Shown here in pieces: positions 1 to 11,084 of a stretch of DNA of 64,000 nucleotides (the stretch's first letter is position 1; every line of letters begins with the position of its first letter). The position numbers were made by a program, and so were the translations under genes. The stretch comes from Hymenopus coronatus. Lineage: Eukaryota > Arthropoda > Insecta > Mantodea > Hymenopodidae. A model generated the notes under the pieces. That model had not been told where the DNA came from. It worked only from the letters and a program-made list of their open reading frames with translations, and did not search any database. The DNA lies in assembly GCA_030762935.1 (NCBI GenBank), contig CM060899.1, positions 59,446,501 to 59,510,500 on the forward strand. The letters run 5' to 3'.

Positions 1-312
1 TTGCGTGTTGTTGATCGTTTTTGAGACATTCTTTGTTTTTGGTTTCAGGTTTAAGAAAACATACTCTTCTCATATGGGCATTTGTCCACTCCTGTCCATA
101 CAAACAAAGGAACTTCAGTCGCATAGCAACCAGCTTTTGACTATCACTTTAACCTATGGTACTCCCTTATTTCGCTTCTACTTACAGGAAGCAAATAATA
201 AGACTATTTCGGCTATTTTTTTCTCGATTAGTATGAAGTATATAGAAGCATAAGCTTTTTAACAATAAACTGTTGCATAGATGTAGAGAAAGTCATGTGA
301 ATGGAACACATA
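1..312 (-). repeat. H1 repeat, TCTGATG-end fragment
   Basis: This is the left part of an H1 copy cut by the window start. It runs from the conserved GTTGATCG block to the subterminal GTAGAGAAAGT motif and ends in AACACATAAGATTTTT. It matches the same block in 49050-49364 and 10262-10553. The open frame at 5-253 is a by-product of the repeat. Confidence 0.85.
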
Positions 313-566
313 AGATTTTTCCAAAAAGGTCCTGTGTCCGCGCGTGTGTGTGTGTGTGTGTGCGTGCGTTCGTGTGTCCGTGAACACAGGACTCAAAAAC
401 GAAAAGTAAATTAAATATCATACTTGACATTTAAGTTCAGCACTGAAGATCAAGAAGATTTTCATCCCAAACTGACCTTTATACGAAAACATTTCGAAAC
501 TTTTGATTTACTCAAAAATACCTATAGTGATTTTGATTAAAATGCTGTATGTTAAAGGCATTTAAT
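313..566 (-). repeat. H1 repeat, internal fragment with GT microsatellite
   Basis: This internal H1 piece starts at the GT microsatellite block and continues through the GATTTTGATTAAAAT block. It has neither terminus. It abuts the preceding copy at a T-rich junction. Confidence 0.75.
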
Positions 567-571
567 GAATA

Positions 572-893
572 ATATGATGTGTTCCATTCACATGACTTTC
601 TCTACATCTTAGCAACAAATTGTTGTTAAAAACCTTTTGCTTCTATTTACCTCGTGCTAATCGAGAAAAAAATAGCAGAAATAGTCTTATTACTTGCTTC
701 CTTATAAGTAGAAGCGAAATAAGGGAGTACCATAGGTTAAAGTGCTAGTCAAAAGCTGGTTGCTATGTGACTGAAGTTCCTTTGTTTGTATGGACAGGAG
801 TTGACAAATTCCTGTATGAGAAACGTACTAGTTTTTCAAAGCTGAAAATTAAAACAAGAAATATCTTAAAAACGATATACTCCGCAGAAAAAA
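572..893 (+). repeat. H1 repeat, TCTGATG-end fragment
   Basis: It starts ATGATGTGTTCC with ACTTTCTCTACA just inside, then the block that normally ends at the GATCAACTCC region. With the left fragments it forms an inverted pair, so 1-890 can fold back on itself. Confidence 0.85.
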
Positions 894-896
894 AAA

Positions 897-1766
897 TCTG
901 ATGTGTACAATTCACATGACTTTCTCCATATCCCTGCAACAAATAATTCTTAAAAAGCTTATACTTCTATTTACTTTATGCTAATCAGAAAAAATTAGCA
1001 GAAATAGTCTTATTACTCGCATCCTTGTAAGTATAAGCGAAATAACGGACAACCGTAGGTTAAAGTGATAGTCAAAAGCTGGTTGCTATGTCAATGAAGT
1101 TCGTTTGTTTATATGGATAGGAGTTGACAAGTTCCAGTATGAGAAAAGTATAAGTTTTTCATAGCAGAAACCCAAAATAAAGAATGTCACAAAAACGACG
1201 AACTCCACGAAAAAAATGTATATAACATAAATTGTGTGTTTTAATGTGCTCTACATTTTTTGTGCAGTAAGTTTTTGTCCATCTCTTACGGTTTAGCAGT
1301 TATTCAAAATTTAGTAAAATTCATTCAGAATAAACTACTCTTCAGAGGTTATTCCCAGAAAATTCAAGATATACATTTCATTTGTCAGGTAAAAATGTTT
1401 AATATCCGAAATTTTAATCAAAATCGTTAGAGCCATTTTTGAGAAAATCAAAATTTTCGAAAAAAGTTCCATGTAAAGGGTAGTTGGGGGTGGGGGAATG
1501 TTTCTCAAAATCTTCGTGTCGCATCCCTGGAAGATACTAAACTTAAATACCAGTTTGGTATTTTAGCGACTTTTCGTTTTTGAGTTATCGTGTTCACAGA
1601 CACACGGACACACACACACACACGGACCTTTTTGTGAAAATTCTTTTTTTGGATATTGGGGACCCTAAAACATATATTTCCGGTGAAATCTCGGTATCGA
1701 ATTTTTGGTGGAGTGCAATACTTTCTCTATACACTATGTACATAGTGCGTATGGAGAAAGTAAAAA
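897..1766 (+). repeat. H1 repeat, complete copy
   Basis: This copy is complete at about 870 bp. It runs from TCTGATGTG through the subterminal ACTTTCTC motif and a short ACAC microsatellite near 1600, to the terminal hairpin CACTATGTACATAGTG followed by GAGAAAGTAAAAA. Confidence 0.9.
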
Positions 1767-2144
1767 TGTATATTACATAAACTGTGTGCTTTAATGTGCT
1801 CTACATTTTCTGTGTGGTAAGTTTTTGTCCATCTCTTACGGTTTAGGGGTTATGCAAAATTCCGTAAAATTGATCCAGAATAAAGTAGTCCTTCGAGGTT
1901 AATTCAAGATATACATTTTATTTGTCGTGTAAACATCTTTCATATAAGACATTTTTATTTAAAAATCGTTAGAGCCATTTTTGAGAAAATCAAAATTTTC
2001 CAAAAAATTTCCATGTAGTTGGGCGTGGGGGATTTTCTTGAATATCTTCGTGTCGCATCCTTGGAAGATACCAAACTTAAATACCAAGTTTGGTTTATAA
2101 CGGTCTTTTCGTTTTTAAGCTATGCTGCAGTCAGACACACAGAT

Positions 2145-2176
<32 letters not shown>

Positions 2177-2325
2177 TCGGTCATTTTTCTTAAAATTATT
2201 TTTTTTATTCAGGGGGTCTCAAAACATGTATTTCCGGTGAAATCTCGATATCGAATTTTGGGTTCATTACAATACCTTCTCTACACACTATGTACATAGT
2301 ACGTGTAGAGAAACTAAAAATATAA
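1767..2325 (+). repeat. H1 repeat, hairpin-end half, tandem to previous copy
   Basis: It lacks the TCTGATG end and begins at the ATATTACATAAA block. It contains a (CA)n tract near 2140-2170 and ends with the hairpin. It follows the preceding copy head-to-tail. Confidence 0.85.
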
Positions 2326-2759
2326 TGTATATCCTGAATTTCATCTAAGGTGTGTAACTGGTAAACCGTAAGAAATAGACAAAAACTTCGTTTCGTACTC
2401 GGCTTACCCTCCCCGTATTTAGGTGAGACACCCCACAAGGACGTACAAGTGGATGCCTAGATGAAACCACAGAACGATTGGTCGGCATGAATGTGAGGAA
2501 GCGGATTATATGTATGATAGGAAAGGTGATGATGGAGCAATTGGTGCAATGAGTGGCGAGGATAACCGGAGGACCCGGAGAAAACCTGCCCAGACGCCGC
2601 TCCGTCCATTACAAATCCCACATACGGACGCTTGGGATCGAACTCGAACCGCTTAGCGGGAGGCAAGCATTCTAACCATTCGGCTATAGTGCCTCTTAGA
2701 CAAAAACTTATTATACAAAAAATCTCCTCAAAACATATAATTTGTAACCTATATATTAT
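2326..2759 (-). repeat. H1 fragment split by a SINE B insertion
   Basis: Short H1 pieces lie at 2326-2388 and 2697-2759. They are continuous with each other once the SINE and one copy of its target-site duplication are removed. Confidence 0.7.
2389..2696 (-). mobile_element. SINE B, tRNA-derived, full insertion with TSD
   Basis: Read on the minus strand, the head near 2690-2640 has an A-box-like region (GGTTAGAATGCTTGCC) and the B box GGTTCGA. A body shared with 4744-4985 and 45975-46225 follows. The perfect 13-bp duplication TAGACAAAAACTT flanks it at 2376-2388 and 2697-2709, showing retroposition into H1. The open frames here are incidental. Confidence 0.85.
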
Positions 2760-3643
2760 TTTCTCTACACGTACTATATACATGATGTATAGAGAAGGTA
2801 CTGTATTTCACCCAAATATCAGTATCGAGATTTCACCGGAAAAATATGTTTCAAGACCCCCTGAGTCCAAAAAAAGCATTTTTTTTAAAAAGGTCCTGTG
2901 TGCCTGTGTATATCTGTGTGTCTGTGGCAGCATATAAAAAACTTAAAGACTGTTAAATTCCGAACTTTGTATTTTAAGTTAATCTTCCAACGATTCGACA
3001 CAAAGATTTTCAAGAAAATTCCCCTACCCCAAACTACCCTTTACATAGAAAAAAATTGGATTTTTTTTTCACAAAAATGGGTAACTATTTTGTCTGGTTA
3101 AAATACTGTACAGTAAAATTATTTATAACATAAATAAAATGTATATTTTGAATTTTCTGGGAATAGCCTTTGAAGAACACTTTATTCTGGTTGATTTTTG
3201 TAGAAGTTTGCATAATGGTTAAACCGTAAGAGATAACAAAAACTTAATGCACAAGAAATGCAGATGTCGCTAAAACACAGAATTTATATGATATGCATTT
3301 TTGTTGTAGAGTTGACCGTATCCAAGATATTCCTTCTTATTGGTTTCAATTCTGAAATGCTTTTCTTAGACTCGAAGTGTCCGCTTCTCTTTTGTTCTAC
3401 TCCTGACCAAGCAAAGAAGCCACGTTTAATGACAGTGCATAACGACGCCATTTAAAGCATTTTACTACAGTTTTAGCATAGCGCATTCCTTTAGTTCCCT
3501 TCTACTTATAATTCTGCTAATGTTTATCTCGATTAGCATTGTGTAGAAAGAAGAATAATCTTTTGCAGGAAGTTTGTTTGTAGAACTGTTAGAGAAAGTC
3601 GCGCGCGCATGTGTGTATGTGTATGTGTGTGTGACACATCATA
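2760..3643 (-). repeat. H1 repeat, complete copy
   Basis: It starts at the hairpin end (CTCTACACGTACTAT) and runs about 880 bp to GACACATCATAA. A CG/TG microsatellite has expanded inside the usual GTCATGTGAATGG block near 3600-3632, an unusual second place for a microsatellite. Confidence 0.85.
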
Positions 3644-3958
3644 ATTTTTTCTTAATGGAGCTAGCCATTTTCGAGATATTCTTTGTTCTTGGTTTGAATT
3701 TTAAAATACATGAATTTTTCGCAAACAGGCTGTTTGTTTTGTTTTTACTCCTGGCCATGCAAAGAGAACTCAATAACAATGTCAGTCACATAGCCACAGT
3801 GTTCAAAACGTTTGACTATCATTTTAGCGTAGTGTATTCCCTTATTTACCTTATAATGAACTATATTTATCTCAATTAACATGAAGTGTTTTGCAAGAAG
3901 TTTGTTTGCACAACAGGTGGAGAAAGTCATGTTACTGAAACACATCAGATTTTTTTTT
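3644..3958 (-). repeat. H1 repeat, TCTGATG-end fragment
   Basis: It runs from the GAGATATTC block to CACATCAGATTTT. It joins the next copy head-to-tail at 3949-3962 through an uninterrupted T run. Confidence 0.8.
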
Positions 3959-4743
3959 ACTTTCTCTACACGTATTATGTACATAGTGTATAGAGAAGGT
4001 ATTGCATTCCACCTAAAATTCGATACCTAGATTTCACCGGAAATATATGTTTTAAGATCCCCTATATCCAAAAAAGCATTTTCAGAAAAAGGTCCGTGTG
4101 TGTGTGTCTGTGAACATAACTCAAAAACGAAAAGTTGGTAAAATACCAAACTGGGTATTTAAGTTTAGTATCTTACAGGATGCGACACTAAGATTTTGAG
4201 AAACATCCCCTCCACCCCAAACCACCCTACTAACAATTTTGATTAAAATATCGTGTATTAAAGACATTTACCTGACAAACTGTATATCTTGAATTTTCTG
4301 GGAACATTCTCTTAAGACTACGTTATTCTGGATGAATTTTACGGAATTTTGTATAACTGCTAAACCGTAAGAAATTAGACAAAAACTTACAACACAAAAA
4401 TTGTAGAGCACGTTAAAACACACAATTTATTTTATATAGGTACATTTTTTCGTGGAGTTAATTTTTTTTTTCAGCTTTAAAAAAGTTGAGTTTTCTCATA
4501 CGGGAATTTATCAACGCCTGTCCATACAAACAAAGGAACTTCAATCACATAACAGCCAGCTTTTGACTATCACTTTAGCCTATGCTACTCCCTAATTTCC
4601 CTATTTGCAAGGAAGCATGTACGTAATAAGACTATGTCTACTAATTTTTTTTCCCTCGATTAGCATTAAGTAAAAAGAAGCATAAACTTTTTAACAATAA
4701 ATTGTTGTCGAGTGTAGAGAAAGTCATGTGAATGGAACACATA
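3959..4743 (-). repeat. H1 repeat, nearly complete copy
   Basis: The hairpin is at 3959-4000, a short GT tract near 4098, and the TCTGATG end at 4705-4743. A segment around 4215 (the ACATGGAA block) is deleted. Confidence 0.85.
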
Positions 4744-4985
4744 CTTTTTTTATAGTGTTTAACGCCCGCTTTAAATGCTTATGGCACCGCAGGCGATGAC
4801 ACTCATGAAACATGAATCAAGATTGAGCACTGATGGGATGTGATGGCGGTGGAAACCGAGAACTCTGAGAAAACCCGCCCCTGCGCCGCTTTGTCCACCA
4901 CAAGTCTCACATGCGGTTGCTTGGGATCGAACCCGGGCCGTCTAGGTGAGAGGCGCGGCCGTTGAGGAGCTGAGTGATGGGTAAG
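4744..4985 (-). mobile_element. SINE B, tRNA-derived
   Basis: The minus-strand head (TCACCTAGACGGCCCGGGTTCGATCC, read in parts) has a clear B box near 4925-4935. The body contains GGCGGTGG and ends near GCGATGACAC, as in the plus-strand copy at 45975-46225. It abuts the end of an H1 copy. Confidence 0.8.
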
Positions 4986-5199
4986 GTGTGAGGAGGTGAG
5001 ATCTTAAAAAAGGTTAGCTGTACTTTGTTATGTGACTACGGATAGTGGTGCAGCTAACATGAACGCTCCCCTAACACCATCTGCTTGGCGCTAAGTGAAG
5101 GTAGTATGGTTCGGAGATGAAGTCTTAAAAGATTACAGCCCACCACATTAACTCAGAAGTATCTTACCGAAGTTCCATCGCGATATGACCAAATTATTA
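4986..5199. other. Unassigned intergenic stretch
   Basis: No repeat family, open frame or RNA motif is recognised in this ~210-bp segment between two SINEs. Confidence 0.4.
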
Positions 5200-5530
5200 A
5201 CAAACTTAACTCCATGGCACAACAGTCCACAAAAGACCAAGACCTACCGCCCGGCCGCTGCATCTCCCATCTCGACCGGAAGGCGTCATGAGTGGAGTAC
5301 AGTACTGGAGAGTGAGACATGATCAGCGCCTCGAGTCCCTCCCGGCCGGTTAATGCGGTCCTCTCAATCAAGTAGTTCCTCAATTGTTCCCCAGGGACTT
5401 CAGAGGCTGAGTGCACCCAGGAACAGGTCTCCCAGCGGGGGAAAATTCCCCACAACGGTACAGGGAATCAAACCCAGTTCTACCGCTCGGCAAGCAGCTG
5501 CGCTTCTACCGCACTAAGGAAACGACCAAA
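5200..5530 (-). mobile_element. SINE C, tRNA-derived
   Basis: On the minus strand the head is at about 5530-5440. An A-box-like TAGTGCGGTAGAAGCG precedes the B box GGTTTGATTCC. A GC-rich body of about 240 bp follows. Only one copy is seen, so the far end is uncertain. Confidence 0.6.
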
Positions 5531-5905
5531 GATGTTAAAGGGATGCAAAATAAACTAGAATTAAACCAAATTGTCCTTATTTCTGAAAATCTATGCTACA
5601 TGCATGCCAGATTATCCTGCATCCATCATTTTGATAAAAAAAAAAAACGCCAAAATAAAGCTTTAACAAATGTACATCTACCATTCATCGCAAGTATTAT
5701 AGCGCGGCTTCAGTTCACATTACACGATGACGTTACGACTAAGCGGCTTGTATGGGAAACGTTTTCAAGAGCTTTGCGAAATGGGTCTTTAAAATATAAG
5801 GTCTTCAATTTTATTCGGCCTCTGCCGCCAGTCTTTGTCCGCGCATGACGTCAATACTAGGCAGCGAGTTTATCACGCATTGTATCTTACAAAAGAGTAG
5901 CGAAC
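5531..5905 (+). repeat. Unknown repeat R1, uninterrupted copy
   Basis: It matches, in reverse order and orientation, the two halves 10554-10690 and 9656-9886, which are split by an H1 copy. Shared landmarks are ATGCATGCCAGATTATCCTG, TTATTCGGCCTCTGCCGCC and GACGTCAATAC. It is CpG-richer than its surroundings. No protein similarity was recognised. Confidence 0.75.
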
Positions 5906-6177
5906 GATGAGTAGAAAGGGTGGATATCAACAGTTTCGAGGTCACCTTAGTAAAATGGGACTTGTATCGTACATTTCCAATATTTGTATTTGGAACATTC
6001 GCTTCCGTCCAGCAATTGCAGCATTTCTGCTGATAGAACTTGTTTACGAAGTCGGCAATGCTTGCAGTTCAAGATTCAATTCCCCATACCCCTTTGAGAC
6101 ACGTCTCGCTGAACTAATACCTAACGACGTCGCGCATTTAAACCCATAGCATTTATAGCCCGAATAAATCTGAAGAA
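5906..6177. other. Unassigned intergenic stretch
   Basis: Apart from a short incidental open frame nothing is recognised. It lies between R1 and SINE D and may be more of R1. Confidence 0.35.
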
Positions 6178-6400
6178 GTCTGTTTGGGTGGCTCAGTTGG
6201 TTAGGCGCTGGCCTTATGAACTCAAGGACGCGGGTTCAAGCCCGGCCCAGACTGATGATTTTTAAGTGTGCTTAAAAGCGGCAGTTTACTGGTATGTTAA
6301 AGAACTCCTTCGGGACAAAATTCTAGCACACCGACGGCGCTAATATGATCCTGGCAATTGACGGCATCGTTAACAAACATCGTAATTTAATTTAAATTTG
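6178..6400 (+). mobile_element. SINE D, tRNA-derived
   Basis: The head has a strong A box (GGTGGCTCAGTTGGTTAGG) and B box (GGGTTCAAGCCC) at canonical spacing. About five base pairs of an acceptor-like stem form between GTCTG and CAGAC. A ~150-bp unrelated body and an AT-rich tail follow. It is scored as a SINE and not a tRNA gene because of the body and the incomplete acceptor stem. Confidence 0.75.
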
Positions 6401-6659
6401 AGGATGCCCACCTTGTTATTGTGGGAGTAGTGTGCCTGCCTCACATTGAACAGGTCGCGAGTTTGAATCTCGCTTAGGGTGAGTTACCCCAATAAATATT
6501 TTTCGCGGTTTTCCCTTATCCTGAGAAGACGAACATCGAGTAACTTATGTTCCATAGTCCCCGAGATCATTTGAGCATCATTTCACCAGTTTCATTCGTC
6601 GTCCGATATACCCAGCCAGGTTAAAGGACGAAAACTATAAATAAATAAAAATAAAAAAA
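6401..6659 (+). mobile_element. SINE E, tRNA-derived, with A-rich tail
   Basis: The B box GAGTTTGAATCTC is near 6450. The body ends GTCCGATATACCCAGCCAGG followed by TTAAAGGACG and an A-rich tail of AAATA units. A second tail fragment of the family lies at 24645-24715. Confidence 0.75.
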
Positions 6660-7495
6660 TCTGTGTTACACTCACATGACCTTCTCTGGCTCCTCTACAA
6701 ACTTCTTACTAAAGAGTATTCTTCTTTCTACTCCATGCTAATCGAGATAAACATTAGTAGAATGTTCTTATTACTTAGTTCCTTATAAGTCGAAGGGAAC
6801 TAAAGGAATACGTTACGCTAAAGTGGTAGTCAAATGTTTTAAAAGCTGTCGTTAGACTATTGCCATTGCAAATCGCTTCTTTGCTTGGCCAGGAGTAGAA
6901 CAAAAGAAAAACAGACGCTTCCTGTCTCAGAAAAGTATGAGTACTTTACAACTGAAACAAGGCATATCTCGAAAACGGTATATGCCATGAAAAAATTGTA
7001 TATGATATAAATAATGTATTTTAACAAGCTGTACATTTTTGTGTCATACGTTTTTGGCTATCTCTTGTGGTTTAAAAGTTATGCAAAATTCATCCAAAAT
7101 AAGCAGGTCTTCAGAAGCTATTACCAGAAATTTCAAGATATACCTTTTATTTGTGACGGACATGTCTTTAATATGTGGTATTTTAATTTTTAAGAAAAAC
7201 GTTTCGAAATTTTCCATGTAAAGGGTAGTAAGGTGTGGGGGGATTTTCTTGAAAAGTTTCTTGTCGCATCCTTGGAAAATAAAAAACTTGAATACCAAGT
7301 TTGCTATTTAACCGTATTTTCGTTTTGGAGCTATGCTGTCCCCAGACACACACAGACCTTTTTCTAATTTTTTTTTTTATTCAGGGGGTCCTAAAACATA
7401 TATTTCCAGTGAACTCTCGACATCGAATTTTTGGGTAGAATATAATGCCTTCTCTATCCACTACATTGTACATAGAGGACTAGAGAAAGTAAAAA
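6660..7495 (+). repeat. H1 repeat, complete copy
   Basis: It starts TCTGTGTTACACTCACATGA directly after the SINE E A-tail and ends with a hairpin (CTACATTGTACATAG) and GAGAAAGTAAAA. A long A run follows. Confidence 0.85.
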
Positions 7496-7589
7496 AAAAA
7501 AAAAAAAATCTGATATTTCTTTCCTTGCTTTCAAAAGAATGTAATATTACAATGCAATCTCACATTATGTTAATTTGAGGATGAACTTT

Positions 7590-7645
7590 TCATTAAATAT
7601 ATATACATACATACATACACACACACATACATGCATGCATGTATT
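7590..7645. repeat. Microsatellite, TACA/CA/CATG mixed
   Basis: Tetranucleotide and dinucleotide repeats (ATACATAC, ACACAC, ATGCATGC) lie between two oppositely oriented H1 copies. Confidence 0.9.
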
Positions 7646-7665
7646 TAGCGATCGTGCATGCTTTT

Positions 7666-8533
7666 GCTTTCTCTAGTCCGCATGTACAATGTATACAGTG
7701 GATAGAGAAGGTATTATATTCTACCCAAAAATTGGATATCGAGATTTCACTGGAAATATATGTTTTGGGGTCCCCTGAGTTCGACAAAAGCTTTTATAGA
7801 AAAAGGTTCGTGTGTATATCCGTGGACCACAGCTTAAAAACGAAAAGACCGTTAAATATCAAACTTCGTATTTAGGTTTAATATCTTGCGAGGATGCGGC
7901 ACGGATTTTCAATAAAATGTCCCCCACTACTAACTACCCTTTACATGGAAAAATTTTCGATTTTATTTTCTCAAAAATGGCTCTAAATATTTTGATTAAA
8001 ATTCCGTATAGTAAAGATATTTACATCCCAAGTAATATGTATATGTTGAATTTTCTGGTGATAGCCTCTGAAGACCTCTTTATTCTGGATGAATTTTGCT
8101 GAACTGCTTAAACCTTAAGAGATAGACAAAAACTTAGTGCACAAAAATGTAGATATCGTCAAAACACACAATTTATGTCCTTTACGTTTTTGTTGTGGAG
8201 ATAACCGCTTTCAGAGATATTCCTTGTTATTGTTTTCAATTGTAAAGTACTCATACTTTTCTCAGACAGGAAGTGTCCGTTTTTCTTTTGTTCTACTCCT
8301 GACCAAGCAAAGAAACGATTTGCAATAACAATCGCATAACGATGGCTTTTAAAACATTTGATTATCACTTTAGCATAGTGCATTCCTTTAGTTCCCTTCT
8401 ACTTATAAGGAACTAAGTAATAAGAAAATTCTGCTAATGTTTATCTCGATTAGCATTGTGTAGGAAGAAGAAGAATCTTTTGTGAGAAGCTTGTAGAGCA
8501 GCTAGAGAAAGTCGTGTGAGTGTAACACATCAG
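7666..8533 (-). repeat. H1 repeat, complete copy (variant subfamily)
   Basis: It starts CTTTCTCTAGTCCGCATGTAC and ends AACACATCAGA. It belongs with 28440-29305 to a subfamily with CTAG in place of CTACACG and AAAGAAACGATTTGC in the 5' half. Confidence 0.85.
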
Positions 8534-9655
8534 ATTTTGAATTGTTGAGAATGAAACATAACGAAGGATGTCTTGACATTTTAATGCCTTTTCAAACTGT
8601 CATTCTCATATCGACAAATTTACTTTCACCTTGAGTATGTAACGACACCTTTGAGCTGTCTACAGATAAAACGCAGAGATATAGCAAACAAACATGACAT
8701 CTGATTAGTGCAAGTTGCACTTGAACAAGAAAAGAATATAAGAAAGTGTGTAACTTACGACGTTTATCGCTGCACGATTAGTTATCAAGTGCGAAGTCGA
8801 ATATCTTGCATATCCTATTCCTCGAAGAAATTCCATATTTGAGGAACTTCACAAATCCGTATATTCAATTTACAAAAGTAAACATTATGCGCAGTACATG
8901 TCGTGTAGCGTGGTTAAAAGTTATCTAAAAGGAAGATATAAAGTATAAATTATTCTAAGAGGGGACAAATGTACTTTGAAAATGGCTAGGGAAGAAGGCG
9001 AGGACAGATAGTTGTCACGAGCTGACAAGCGACCCAGGTAGGATAGTACCGATAATGGAAGGACGTTGAACTAAAGGGTAACGTTATACAGCCCTAGGGC
9101 GGACATAACAAGGAGGACAGAAACAATTCTCTTGCTGGTCAAGCGACACTTTTGCACTAGGCATGGAACATCCGCGGAGCTAAGATGTGATATTTGGGTC
9201 CGTGCTCTAGCCGAACCTTTGGTTGTGACGGAAATAGTGTTAATTTAATATGCCAGAATACGGACGGAGTCACTGCCCCAAAAGTAATTAGAATAATAGG
9301 CCCAGTCTACATAAGAGTAGAAAATTTAGGAGGAATGCGTGTGTGTTCGACGGCAGAAAAGGCCGAACAAAATGAACATATGAGTTCGATAAAAATCTGG
9401 AACTAGAAGAAAATCACTTGTCTTACCACACCCATATATGCACACCATTTCTAATAGCAATAACCTGCACGCGGATACGAATCCGGTACCTCCTAAGTTA
9501 CCGCCGCAGTCTGCCATATTCCCGTTTCAAAGCGCCTCCAACCATGTGTTACAAAATATACTAAGCAGGTAATGTATGCCTTCATATGTCTAGCACATTC
9601 AATAAGTTGTGTGTGTGTGTGTGTGTAATATGAAATATATTACATAAAGTTATTT
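8534..9655. other. Repeat-poor intergenic region
   Basis: There is no H1, SINE or transposase similarity here. A (GT)n tract lies at about 9608-9627. Short open frames around 9194-9517 show no recognisable domain. This is one of the longest stretches outside the gene without an identifiable repeat. Confidence 0.5.
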
Positions 9656-9886
9656 AATCTACAAGAGACAACGCGCGATAAACTCGCTGTCTGGTATTGA
9701 CGTCATGCGCGAGCAAACGACTGGCGGCAAAGGCCGAATAAATCTTTTAAAAGTACTATTTCGCAAAGCTCCCGAAAATGTTTCTGATGTAAGCGGCCTA
9801 GTCGTGACATCATCGTATGGTATGAACTGAAATCGCACTAATGCTTGCCATGATGATAGATGCATAATGTTAGTTAGAGTTTTATT
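9656..9886 (-). repeat. Repeat R1, first half of a copy split by H1
   Basis: It is the reverse complement of 5675-5900 (shared CGATAAACTCGCTG and GGCGGCA motifs). The copy continues at 10554 beyond the inserted H1. Confidence 0.75.
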
Positions 9887-10553
9887 ACTTTCTCTACACT
9901 ATGTACATAGTGTATTGAGAATGTATTGCATTCCACCCGAAATTCGATTCCGAGATTTCACCGGAAATACATCCAAAAAGGCATTTTTAGAAAAAGGTCA
10001 GTGTGTCTGTGTGTTAGAACATTTTGATATTCTCAAAGATGGTGCTACCGATGTTGATTAAAATATCGTATATTAAAGATATTTACCTGACAAATAATAT
10101 GTAAATCTTGAATTTTCTGGGAATAACCTCTGAAGACTTTTATGTCCCGGATGAATTTTACGGAATTTTGCATAAGTAAACCGTAAGAGGTAGACAAAAA
10201 CTTACTGTACAAAAAATGTATAGCACGTTAAAACACACAATTTATATTATATACCTACATTTTTTATGGAGTTGATCGTTTTTAGGTATTCCTTGTTATT
10301 GGTTTAAGCTTTAAAATCTTAAACTTTTCTCATACAGGAATTTGTCAACTCCTGTCCATACAAACAAAGGAACTTCAGTCACATAGCAACCAGCTTTTGA
10401 CTATCACTTTAACCTATGATACTCCCTTATTTCGCTTCTACTTACAAGGAAGCTAATAATAAGACTATTTCTGCTATTTTTTTCTCGGTTAGCATGAAAT
10501 AAATAGAAGCGTAAGCTTTTTAACAATAATTTGTTGCAGAGATGTAGAGAAAG
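9887..10553 (-). repeat. H1 repeat inserted in R1
   Basis: It starts ACTTTCTCTACACTATG after TTTTATT and ends GATGTAGAGAAAG immediately before R1 sequence. Its outer end stops at the subterminal motif and lacks the usual GTCATGTGAATGG tail. The internal microsatellite block and its flanks are deleted. The uninterrupted R1 at 5531-5905 serves as an empty-site reference. Confidence 0.85.
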
Positions 10554-10690
10554 GCGTTATTTTATCAAAATGACGGATGGCATTTTTAAAAATCAAAACA
10601 GGATAATCTGGCATGCATGTATCATAGGTTTTCAGAAATAAGGGCTGTTTGATTTTAATTCTAATTTATTTTACGGCCATGTTAAAGAGC
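10554..10690 (-). repeat. Repeat R1, second half
   Basis: It matches the reverse complement of 5531-5640, including the shared CAGGATAATCTGGCATGCAT. Confidence 0.75.
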
Positions 10691-11084
10691 TTATTAAAGC
10701 AGGAGGAGGACATATAAAAGACTGCAACTTATTTTAGAGTGCACAAGCTAGAAGTCGCACTGCTGGATTCTACCAAACCTTCTGAAGCCTGTGAGTACCG
10801 GTAGTTGAAATCTACCAACTAAAACCCTGAGCCCGATAACAAAACAATGAGGACGAACAGCAGCAGAAGGTGTAGTAGGTGACCTCCTGAACGCGTATTG
10901 CATCACAAGTAGTAGGAGTAAAGGCAGGTGAAACCATCATCATGTAACTGGGATGTTTCCGTCCTTTCGCCCGAAGCCAATAGGAGAGGGAACTCGTTAA
11001 ATTCAGTTATCAGGAAAACAAGCAAACAAGGTTTTAGCAAAATGTCCACAGCTCACAATACTCGTACAGTAACCCACATTGTTT
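10691..11084. other. Unassigned intergenic stretch
   Basis: It has slightly higher GC than its neighbours. No repeat family, domain or RNA gene is recognised. Confidence 0.4.

Noticed and set aside
5..2299. Short open frames across H1 copies
   Set aside because: The same 60-100-residue frames recur wherever H1 recurs, shift between copies and have no domain. They are by-products of a non-coding repeat.
6178..6252. Possible functional tRNA gene
   Set aside because: A and B boxes are good, but the acceptor stem is incomplete and a SINE body with an AT tail follows; the other tRNA-like heads in the window are likewise SINE heads.
8534..9655. Possible coding gene in the repeat-poor stretch
   Set aside because: Frames are all under about 75 codons, without a domain or convincing splice sites.
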